Positions 1 through 6,707 of a stretch of DNA of 8,481 nucleotides are shown here, piece by piece. The first letter of the stretch is position 1, and every line of letters starts with the position of its first letter. Under the pieces are notes generated by a model. The model made no database searches, was not told where the DNA came from, and saw nothing but the letters and a program-made list of their open reading frames with translations. The position numbers were made by a program, and so were the translations under genes. This stretch comes from UBA11346 sp038203025 (lineage in GTDB: Bacteria > Planctomycetota > UBA11346): assembly GCA_038203025.1 (NCBI GenBank), contig JBBREK010000186.1:1-8481 (forward strand). The letters run 5' to 3'.

Positions 1-718
1 TGATTTCGGAAGCAGCCTCAACGTCAACACCGAGGAAGTCATTGAGGCCAAGAATCATTCTGGCAGAGTTACCGGCATCACCATTAGCCGGTGCCGCGCC
101 ATACCAGACTACCAACTCAGCCGGCTGAGACGGGGAACGAATCTGGCCATCCTGGGACAAGATGTAGACTTTGCGGCCAGAGTCGCCGAAGCGCTCAGGC
201 ATTGCAGCCACGACGAAGTAGGCTTCCGCAGCATTACCTTCAAATCCCCCGACCAAGGTCGGGTCCGCATTAATCACGGCTTGCAGATTCGCCGCCCCAT
301 CGACCGTCGCAGCGGCAGCGTCAGTGGCAGCAGCGTCAGCAAGCTCGCCTGGCACGGCGGCTTTGAAGACGAATCCATTTGCAATACGCGCGTCAAGACG
401 CGCTGCACCTGTCGCCAGTGGGCCAGTTACCAGGCTCAGCCTCTGAGTGGCAACGTTAGTGATTTTGGTGGTCGTGATTAGGCCAGCGAGAGCCGAGATC
501 GTCCCGTACTCACCACGATTGTCCAAATCGATGTCCTGATACCCACCGCCCTGGAACTGCACCTGGGCAGCAAAGACACCGGATTTCAGTGTCGCGCTCG
601 CCGCCGCCTCATTCGCGGTCACGCGCGATTCGAGGAGGTTGGGGATCGCGATGGCTGCGATGATAGCGATGATCGCGATAACGATCATCAGCTCGATAAG
701 GGTAAAGCCTTGACGCAT
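1..718 (-). CDS. Type IV pilin/pseudopilin-like prepilin (3' end outside the window)
   Basis: This is a predicted secreted pilin or type II secretion pseudopilin, processed by prepilin peptidase and built into a filament at the inner membrane. The first 239 codons are open and no stop is reached before the window edge. It begins MRQG, with cleavage expected between G4 and F5. Mature Glu5 (E9) follows, then a hydrophobic helix at about residues 5-25 and the kink proline P26 (mature position 22). The rest is a globular domain with an Ala-rich stretch at about 120-142 and a YFVVAAMPERFGDSGRKVYI segment from 167. It is already longer than classical PilA or GspG (roughly 145-160 aa). No cysteine is seen. 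A GGAGAG Shine-Dalgarno at 725-730 lies six bases before the ATG, which supports this start. The gene is visibly less GC-rich than the rest of the window. Major pilin and pseudopilin cannot be told apart here. The leader and helix are certain; the exact role is inferred. Confidence 0.9.
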   Translation of the reverse strand, partial: MRQGFTLIELMIVIAIIAIIAAIAIPNLLESRVTANEAAASATLKSGVFAAQVQFQGGGYQDIDLDNRGEYGTISALAGLITTTKITNVATQRLSLVTGPLATGAARLDARIANGFVFKAAVPGELADAAATDAAAATVDGAANLQAVINADPTLVGGFEGNAAEAYFVVAAMPERFGDSGRKVYILSQDGQIRSPSQPAELVVWYGAAPANGDAGNSARMILGLNDFLGVDVEAASEI

Positions 719-1045
719 GGTATTCTCTCCGTGGTTGGGTTGGGAGTGCTGTAGGTGATAGCGCGCGGCAAGCCGGGGTGCAAGATCCGCTCTGGCTCGT
801 TTAGCAAGGACTTAGAGCGGGGATGGTTGTACCAGGCGACAATATTCGACAAGAAGTGACAGGGATTGTCATTCTCCCCTGGGAGCGCCCCGCAGGCGGC
901 GCAGGCGCAGGCTTGGCCGGAGCCGAGCACGCCACGTTGGACGCCGGACGCGCAATCGGCGAACGTCAGTGAGCCGGGCCTGGCGGGGGATTCGGGGGCG
1001 GCAGCCACCGGCAGGGGTGCGGGGACAGCGTCCCCGGGCAAAAGC
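719..1045. other. Intergenic region between the SNF2 gene and the prepilin gene
   Basis: This stretch of 327 bases holds no credible gene. Part of it can be read as open on the minus strand (688-1041), but that reading overlaps the prepilin start in another frame and shows no recognisable domain. The region should contain the leader and promoter of the prepilin gene, which is transcribed leftward. I could not pick a convincing sigma-70 or sigma-54 promoter by eye. A TTGTCG pair four bases apart occurs on the minus strand near 834-849, but no good -10 box follows. The end nearest the SNF2 stop codon carries a hairpin, listed separately. Confidence 0.6.
1020..1036 (-). terminator. Hairpin just downstream of the SNF2 gene, possible terminator
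   Basis: Seven perfect base pairs (CGGGGAC with GTCCCCG) enclose a three-base loop. The hairpin starts about 10 bases after the SNF2-family stop codon in the direction of transcription. Position and GC-rich stem fit a transcription terminator, but no run of T follows, so it is not a textbook intrinsic terminator. It could instead be a scattered repeat or a 3'-end stabilising hairpin. Confidence 0.4.
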
Positions 1046-4000
1046 CTACCCCGGCAACGGCGCCAGCAGCGCCTGCAGATCCGCTTCCGTCAGCTCGCCG
1101 GCCGATTGGCCAGTTCCATCCCACAAAGCATCAGCGAGGCCCTTCTTGCGCGCCTGCAGGGCCTGGATGCGCTCCTCGACCGTGCCGGTGCAGACCGGGC
1201 GGTAGATCATCACCGGCTTGTCCTGGCCGATGCGGTGGGCGCGGTCGGGGCCTGGGCCTCGGCGGCGGGGTTCCACCACGGATCCAGCAGGATCACGGTG
1301 TCGGCGGCGGTCAGGGTCAGGCCGGTGCCGCCGGCCTTCAGTGACAGCAGGAACACCGGCGCTTCGCCGGCCTGGAACCGATCGACCAGGGTCTGGCGAT
1401 CGCGCGTGGCGCCGTCGAGGCGCAGCCAGGTCAGCCGCGCCGGCTTGAGCACGTCCTGCTCGACCAGATCGAGCAGGCTGGTGAACTGCGAGAACAACAG
1501 GATGCGCCGGCCGTCCTCGACCAGGCCGGGTAGGGTGTCCGACAGCCAGTCGAGCTTGGCCGAAGACGCGACGATGACGCCGCCGCCGCGCACCAGGCGC
1601 GGGTCGCAGCACACCTGGCGGAGCTTCAGCAGGGCATCGAGAATGTCGATGTGGCTGCGCGCCAGACCCTTCCCGGCCAGGGCCTTGCGGATGCGGTCGT
1701 CCATCGCCAGGCGGACGCTTTCGTACAGCGTGCGCTGCGTCTCGGTGAGTTCGAGGGGCACCAGCGCCTCCGAACGCGGCGGCAACTCGGGCGCAACCTG
1801 GGCCTTGGTGCGGCGCAGGACGAACGGGGCGATGCGCTGGCGCAGCAGCTTGGCGCGCTCGAGGTCGCCGCCTTGCTCGATCGGCTTGCGGAAGGCGCGG
1901 TCAAAGCGGGTGCGGTCGCCGAGCAGGCCGGGCACCAGCCAGTGCATCAGGGTGTGCAGCTCGCCGAGGTGGTTCTCCAGCGGCGTGCCGCTGAGCGCCA
2001 GGCGATGCCGGGCGCGCATCCGCCGCACTGCCGCGCCGGCCTTGGCGCTGGCGTTCTTGATCACCTGCGCCTCGTCGACGATCAGCAGGTGCAGCTCGAC
2101 CGCTTCCAGCATATCCTGGTCGCGCAGCAGGGTGCCGTAGGTGGTGATGACGACGTGCTGCCCGGCTAGTTCGGCGGCATCACGCGCGCGATCAGAGCCA
2201 TGCAGGACGCCGACCGTCAGACCAGGCGCGAACCGCGACAGTTCGCGCTGCCAGGTCCCGACAACGCTGGCTGGGCAGACCACCAGCGAGGGCCGGTCGA
2301 GGCGGCCGGCAGCGTGTTCGGCGCAGAGGAAGGCGATCGCCTGCACCGTCTTGCCCAGACCCATGTCGTCAGCCAGCACCCCGCCCATGCCGGCCTCGCG
2401 CAGGCGCTGCATCCAGCCCAGGCCGACGCGCTGATAGGGCCGCAGCTCGGCGATGAGGCCGGGCGGCGGTTCGGCCTCAGTCGGCACGGCCAGACGCCGC
2501 AGGGCCTCGACCATGGTTTTCAGACGGTCGCCGGTCAGGGCGCGAGCGCCGAGATCGTCGAGCTGCAGGGCGAGGGCCGGGTCAACCTTCCAGCCGCGTC
2601 CAGCCGGCGGCTGGGCGTCGAACAACGCCTCGATCTGCGCCACCAGGCGCAGGATGTCGGCTTCTGGCAGACGCAGCAACCGGCCGTCCGGCAGGGCCAT
2701 GAGCAGCCAGGCGCGACCGTCCAGCTCGATGCGCGGCAGTTCGCCACGGGCGGCAGGACCACCGGCGACCAGCCGGGCGATCACCGGGGTCAGGTCGACA
2801 CGCTCGTCGCCCAGGCGCACGCCCAGGTTCAACTCGAACCAGTCGGTGCCGCCCGGCTCGCCGATGGTCACCTCGACGGTGTCGGCGGAGAGATCCGGCG
2901 GCGCCTCGGCCACCTCGCCCTCGACCGTCCAGCCGGCGGCGCGGGCGGCGGCGACAACTGCCGCGGGCAGGTCTACCCGGGTGCGCCCCAGCTTGCGGGC
3001 CTGTTCCACGCTGGCCTGGTGCAGCATCAGTGGCACGGACAGTCGCGGCGCATTGCGACCACGCACCAGCTTCAGCGTCAGGTCGGACACCAAACCCAGG
3101 CCGGCGAGTTGGGCGATCAGGGTCTGCTCGCCCGGCAGGTCACGCACCACGACCTTGCCGTCCACGGCACTGGCTGCGCTCAGCCCATCGGGTTCGACCA
3201 GAACCTCACCATAGCGCAACCACACGGCAAGAACGTCGGCATCGTAGCCGGCATGCAGATAGGCGTTCTGCGGCGTTAGCACGACCCGGCTACGCAGCAG
3301 GAAACCGGCGGGCGGGACCGCACTGGGCGCCACCGGCGGATCCGGCAGCCCCGGCACCAGGCGGGCCAGCACCGGCAGGGTGGTCGGCAGCAAGGCGGTG
3401 GGTACGGCCGGCATGCTGCGCACCGCCTGGAAGGCCTCGGCATCCAGGCCGGTGACCAGCGGACCGCAGACGCCAGCCTCAAACCACCACGGCGGGTCGA
3501 TCGGAATGATCTGCCCCTGCCCGGCCAGGGACAGGCGCCAGCCGACGCGTTCATCGCCGGTCCAGGCCAACGTGGCCTGGCGCTCGGGGCCTTGGCACAG
3601 CCGACCGCCGGCAAAGGAGTCGACGTAGCATTCGCCGCTGGCCAGCAGCGCCGCCAGCAGCTCGCCGGTGGCCCCGCAGGCGACATCAAGCCAACCATCC
3701 TGCCAGGACGAGTATGGATTGCGTAGCGAGGCGACCCGCTGCAACAGGGTGCGCTGGCCAGAACTTACCGTCGGGGCGAGTTGGGCGGCCGCCTGCGCCA
3801 GGCTGTTGAACCGCTTGCCCACGCCCCACGCCCCACTTTTCAGCCGCTTGGCCAAAACCGGGGAGATGCGCCAATACTGGTCGCCCCCCGCCTTCGGCGG
3901 ATGCAGATGCCAGGTCAACAGCAGGGTCTGCGGCTGGCCCGTCGGTGCCCCCCGGTTGATCAGTTGCAGCCACGAGCCGACCGCCTGGGCCGCCTCGTTG

Positions 4001-4467
4001 CGGAGTGGCTGCGCCACCGGCAGGCTAGGCGTAGCCGGGGTCGATGAGCGCGCCGGGAGCACTTTTTCCGGCCCGTCGTCATCCAAGCCGTCAGGCAGGC
4101 CACGCTGGCGGGCCAGGGCGATGCAGGCGGCAGCAGCATGCTTGCAATCAAAGATGGTCGGGCAGGTACAGTGCGCCTCCAAGTCCTCGGCCAGCAGGCC
4201 GGCTTCTGCATCGAAACACAGGTGCGGGGCCAGGATCTGTACGGAATAGCGATCGTGACCCTGCACCGTGGCGAGAATGCGATCCCCCTCTGACAGCACC
4301 CGCTCGACCGCGCCATCGTCAGCGTACTCCGCCCCATCCTTGATCGCCTTCGCCGCGAAGAACTCGATCCACGGGGTGTACTGGGGCATGGGCGTAGCAC
4401 TTTGGGCTTCGAGGCGGCCGGGCAATGGCTTGATCCCGGTCAATGGCTTCCAGCCCCCGCCGGTCAT
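1046..4467 (-). CDS. SWIM zinc-finger SNF2-family helicase-like ATPase, frame interrupted by a frameshift near its 3' end
   Basis: This is a Swi2/Snf2-type ATPase (superfamily 2), a DNA-translocating remodelling motor whose bacterial targets are mostly unknown. Numbering is for the restored 1140-residue protein. A SWIM zinc site, CxC...CxH, uses C100, C102, C108 and H110. A poorly defined region follows (about 200-660). The ATPase core then has LRPYQRVGLGWM (675-686), Walker A DDMGLGKT (K706), DEAQ (798-801), SGTPLEN (826-832), the helicase C-terminal lobe from about 965, motif V near 1041-1058 and motif VI with DRAHRIGQ (1075-1082). The frame is broken by one missing base at about 1247-1250. 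Without repair the product stops at 1210 (1085 aa) and lacks the motif VI arginines. Start: ATG at 4467 leaves 21 bp to the divergent cupin gene. ATG at 4389 (MPQYTPWIEFF) is an equally good choice, since it begins close to the conserved region. Neither has a clear Shine-Dalgarno. The open frame continues upstream to 5346, but that part is antisense to the cupin and ribB genes. Family is certain; start and functionality are not. Confidence 0.9.
1244..1251 (-). other. Frameshift site (one base missing) in the SNF2 gene
   Basis: Reading on the minus strand, the frame runs through DPWWNPAAEAQA and then enters a meaningless 12-residue tail ending at a stop at 1210. The expected continuation DRAHRIGQDKPVMIYRP lies immediately adjacent in another frame, beginning at the GAC codon at 1246-1244. 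Only two bases (CC) separate the last good Ala codon from that Asp codon, where the family usually has one residue (often Thr or Met in QATDRAHRIGQ). A single base is therefore missing, next to a run of four C on the minus strand. A sequencing or assembly error, a true mutation and a -1 recoding event would all look like this. Confidence 0.85.
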
Positions 4468-4477
4468 GATGCCGCCC

Positions 4478-4482
4478 AGGAG
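4478..4482 (+). promoter_or_regulatory. Ribosome binding site that sets the cupin start
   Basis: AGGAG lies six bases before the ATG at 4489. It favours that start over the in-frame upstream ATG at 4402, which would add 29 residues unlike a cupin and overlap the divergent SNF2 gene. Confidence 0.65.
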
Positions 4483-4488
4483 CCAACC

Positions 4489-4806
4489 ATGGAAGCCGAC
4501 GCCCCCCTCGACCTGCTTATCGCCGCCCCGATCGTGCCGGGCGCCAACGTCTCCCGGCCGCTGCACGAGGCCAACGGCTGCAAGGTTGTCCTCTTCGCCA
4601 TGGACGCCGGCCAGGCGATCAGCGCCCATACGGTGCGCTTCCCCGCCCTGGTCCAGGTGCTGGATGGCGAACTGGCGGTCACGGTCGGCGAAACCGTCCA
4701 CACGGTCACTGCCAGCGCTGTCCAACTCCTGCCCGATGGCCAACCCCACGGCGTGCGTGCGGTCAAGCCGAGCCGCTGGCTGCTGACCATGATGCGCCCG
4801 GCCTGA
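4489..4806 (+). CDS. Small single-domain cupin protein
   Basis: The 105-residue product is about the size of one cupin beta-barrel and has no signal peptide or membrane segment, so it is probably cytoplasmic. It resembles the small stand-alone cupins with a HTVxFPALVQVLDGE-type first motif (H47 to E61) and a second motif LPDGQPHGVRA (81-91, H87). The usual metal set (HxH, Glu, His) is incomplete: only H47 and H87 stand at expected positions, and the second His and the Glu of motif 1 are not evident. Metal binding may therefore be weak or absent, and no enzymatic reaction can be assigned. The ending RWLLTMMRP matches the typical C-terminal strand of these proteins. The gene is 43 bp upstream of the ribB-like gene on the same strand, so cotranscription is plausible, but no functional link to riboflavin synthesis is established. 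It is divergent from the SNF2 gene. Confidence 0.8.
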   Translation: MEADAPLDLLIAAPIVPGANVSRPLHEANGCKVVLFAMDAGQAISAHTVRFPALVQVLDGELAVTVGETVHTVTASAVQLLPDGQPHGVRAVKPSRWLLTMMRPA

Positions 4807-4849
4807 GGTCGGGGATTGTGGACGGCGGCTGGCCACCACATTCCTGCCC

Positions 4850-5962
4850 ATGCCCCTCGCCCCCATCCCCCAGGTCCTCGAAGCGATCCGCGCCGGGCAG
4901 ATGATTGTCCTGGTCGACGACGAGGACCGCGAGAATGAGGGCGATCTGGTCATCGCCGCCGAGCATGCGACGGCCAAGGACATTGCCTTCATGGCGACCA
5001 AGGCCTGCGGACTGATCTGCCTGAGCATGGACGGGCTGCTGCTCGACCGCCTTGGCCTGCCGATGATGACCAAGGACAACCGCAGCCGCCTGGGCACCGC
5101 CTTCACCCTGTCGATCGAGGCGCGCGAGGGCGTCACCACCGGGATCAGCGCCGCCGACCGCGCCCGCACCATCCAGGCCGCCATCGCCGACGCCGCCAAG
5201 CCGCAGGACATCGTCACGCCAGGCCACGTCTTCCCGCTGCGCGCCCGCGATGGCGGCGTGCTGGTGCGCGCCGGCCACACCGAGGCCGGGGTCGACCTCG
5301 CCCGCCTCGCCGGCTGCAAGCCGGCGGCAGTGATCTGCGAGATCATGAAGCCGGACGGCGAGATGGCCCGCCTGCCCGACCTGGAGATCTACTGCGCCCA
5401 GCACGGCCTGCTGCTGGCGTCGATCGCCGACCTCATCGCCTGGCGCGAACGCCGCGAGTCGCTGGTCGAGCTGGTCGCCGAGGCGCCGGTCGACACCGAC
5501 GCCGGCCCGGCCCGCGCGTTCTGCTACCGCGAGAGCGTCAACGGCGAACATCACCTCGCCATCGTCGTCGGCGACCGCTTCGGCCCGGGGCGCGAATGCG
5601 AGGATCCGGTGCTGGTGCGGGTGTCCAAGGAACAGGTCTTCGATGACGTCTTCGGCGACGGTTGGAAGCTGTCACCGCGCAACTCGCTGCGTGCCCTCAG
5701 CGAGGCCGGCGGCGGCGTGCTGCTGTACATGCGCGACACCGACGGCACCGACCTGCCCAGCCGACTGGTCAAGCTCGGCGGCACCGACCACCGCGCCGAG
5801 CCAAGCAGCTCGGCAATGATGGACAACCGCGACTATGGCATCGGCGCGCAGATCCTGCGCCACCTCGGCGTCCGCCGCCTGCGCCTGATGACCAACAGCG
5901 ACCGCCCGCTGGTGGCCCTGGCCGGTTACGGCCTGGAACTGGTCGAGCGCGTCAGGGGCTGA
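4850..5962 (+). CDS. ribB: 3,4-dihydroxy-2-butanone-4-phosphate synthase with a degenerate GTP cyclohydrolase II-like domain (RibBX-type)
   Basis: The N-terminal half (about 1-205) is a DHBP synthase, which converts ribulose 5-phosphate to 3,4-dihydroxy-2-butanone 4-phosphate and formate, the four-carbon unit of riboflavin. Visible signatures are DDEDRENEGD (23-32), EAREGVTTGISAADRARTI (90-108), PGHVFPLRA (124-132) and RAGHTEAGVDLARLAG (140-155), with catalytic His at H143. The C-terminal half (about 222-370) keeps the GTP cyclohydrolase II fold signatures (EHHLAIVVGD, VLLYMR, YGIGAQILRHLGVRRLRLMTN, LAGYGLELVERV). The three zinc cysteines are replaced by Q262, K273 and S275, and the RQEGRGIGL active-site block reads RDTDGTDLP (295-303). 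That half should be catalytically dead, as in RibBX variants described in Proteobacteria, so a separate RibA is expected elsewhere in the genome. The 370-residue length is only slightly short of ordinary RibBA. No Shine-Dalgarno is obvious before the ATG. I see no FMN riboswitch upstream. The gene follows the cupin by 43 bp and faces the methyltransferase gene. Confidence 0.93.
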   Translation: MPLAPIPQVLEAIRAGQMIVLVDDEDRENEGDLVIAAEHATAKDIAFMATKACGLICLSMDGLLLDRLGLPMMTKDNRSRLGTAFTLSIEAREGVTTGISAADRARTIQAAIADAAKPQDIVTPGHVFPLRARDGGVLVRAGHTEAGVDLARLAGCKPAAVICEIMKPDGEMARLPDLEIYCAQHGLLLASIADLIAWRERRESLVELVAEAPVDTDAGPARAFCYRESVNGEHHLAIVVGDRFGPGRECEDPVLVRVSKEQVFDDVFGDGWKLSPRNSLRALSEAGGGVLLYMRDTDGTDLPSRLVKLGGTDHRAEPSSSAMMDNRDYGIGAQILRHLGVRRLRLMTNSDRPLVALAGYGLELVERVRG

Positions 5963-5967
5963 CCCTG

Positions 5968-5990
5968 GGACCGACGAGCTGGGTTGGTCC
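5968..5990. terminator. Hairpin between convergent genes, possible bidirectional terminator
   Basis: GGACCGAC (5968-5975) pairs with GTTGGTCC (5983-5990) over eight positions, one of them a G-T wobble, around a seven-base loop. It fills most of the 28-base gap between the ribB-like stop codon and the stop codon of the opposing methyltransferase gene, the usual site for a shared terminator. There is no T-run on either side, so termination efficiency is uncertain. Confidence 0.45.
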
Positions 5991-6644
5991 TCAGCGCAGC
6001 TGCCACAGCACCGGCAAGACGCCGGCGCGGTGCGCGGTATCAAAGCCAGCGATGAACAGACCGGCGAGCGGGAACCAGATCGCATCTGTGAAGGCCCGCC
6101 CGACGCGTCGAGCGTTGACGGTGTATGCCTCCGGGACCACGGGCGCCCGCAAGGCCGGGATGAAGCGTGGGGTGGACGCGGCGTAGGCCGCCCACTCCTC
6201 GGGATGTCGCGCCGCCAGGACGCGTTCCTCCTCGATCACCATAAGCGGGAACCACACCAGGAAGGGGATACAGAGGAGGCCAGTGATAATCAGACTGCCA
6301 GCCGACAGGCCGATGCCGAGCGCCCCGCAGAGGCTGAACACATACAGCGGATTCCGCACCAGACTGTACGGCCCGACGGTGATCAGCCGGGCGTTCTTGA
6401 ATCCCTCAATGTACAGCGAAGCCCATAGCCGACCGAAGGCGCAGACCAGCAGCAGGACGAAGCCAAGGTTGACCATGACGATATGCATCGCCCCGTCCTT
6501 CGGCCAGGCGCTGGTCGTGACGGCCAGCACGCCGATCACCGCCAAGACCACGAGCCTCGACACCGATCGCCTCAGCTGCTTGACCGCCCGCAGCATGCGG
6601 TCAGTGGTGTTCAGGACTGGGTCAGGTTCGGACATGGCCGGCAT
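5991..6644 (-). CDS. Integral-membrane methyltransferase of the ICMT/PEMT-like family
   Basis: The 217-residue membrane protein belongs to the isoprenylcysteine carboxyl methyltransferase/phospholipid methyltransferase-like superfamily, which uses S-adenosylmethionine at the membrane face. Key signatures are GPYSLVRNPLYVFSL (91-105), matching the GPYxxxRHPxY cofactor motif with Asn in place of His, and EEERVLAARHPEEWAAY (138-154), matching the EExxLxxxxGxxYxxY motif with Trp in place of the first Tyr. Hydrophobic segments lie near 29-46, 54-72, 101-136 (probably two helices) and 187-202. The substrate cannot be predicted: bacterial members act on varied lipids or isoprenoids, or are uncharacterised. 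The start at 6644 has no strong Shine-Dalgarno, and an ATG three codons in (6635) is an alternative. The gene lies 63 bp downstream of the ABC-F gene on the same strand, so the two may form one transcript. Confidence 0.85.
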   Translation of the reverse strand: MPAMSEPDPVLNTTDRMLRAVKQLRRSVSRLVVLAVIGVLAVTTSAWPKDGAMHIVMVNLGFVLLLVCAFGRLWASLYIEGFKNARLITVGPYSLVRNPLYVFSLCGALGIGLSAGSLIITGLLCIPFLVWFPLMVIEEERVLAARHPEEWAAYAASTPRFIPALRAPVVPEAYTVNARRVGRAFTDAIWFPLAGLFIAGFDTAHRAGVLPVLWQLR

Positions 6645-6707
6645 AATGACGCCTGGCCCAGCCGCTCAACCAGGTACGCGCACCATGGCCGGCCAACGAT
6701 CCCAGGG

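Noticed and set aside
1246..1256. Programmed -1 ribosomal frameshift signal in the SNF2 gene
   Set aside because: The site has a short C-run but no X XXY YYZ slippery heptamer and no evident downstream pseudoknot, so a sequence error or mutation explains it better.
866..2140. 424-residue plus-strand open frame rich in Ser and Arg
   Set aside because: It is antisense to the ATPase core of the SNF2 gene. Its composition is the usual product of reading a GC-rich gene backwards, and no motif is present.
2200..3279. 359-residue plus-strand open frame rich in Gln, His and Gly
   Set aside because: Antisense shadow of the SNF2 gene with no recognisable domain or start signal.
4807..4849. Possible FMN riboswitch before the ribB-like gene
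   Set aside because: The gap is only 43 bases, far too short for an RFN element, and no RFN-like conserved blocks are visible there or upstream of the cupin.
4468..5346. The SNF2 reading frame stays open upstream to an ATG at 5346, giving 1378 residues
   Set aside because: The extra part is antisense to the well-supported cupin and ribB-like genes, is Ser/Arg/Ala-rich without domain character, and known SWIM/SNF2 proteins begin near the segment encoded around 4380.
4763..5554. 263-residue minus-strand open frame
   Set aside because: Antisense to the DHBP synthase half of the ribB-like gene, with no family features.
6686..6695. 10-bp palindrome TGGCCGGCCA between the ABC-F and methyltransferase genes
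   Set aside because: Short GC-rich palindromes are expected by chance at this base composition. It has no loop to form a terminator and no second copy was noticed.
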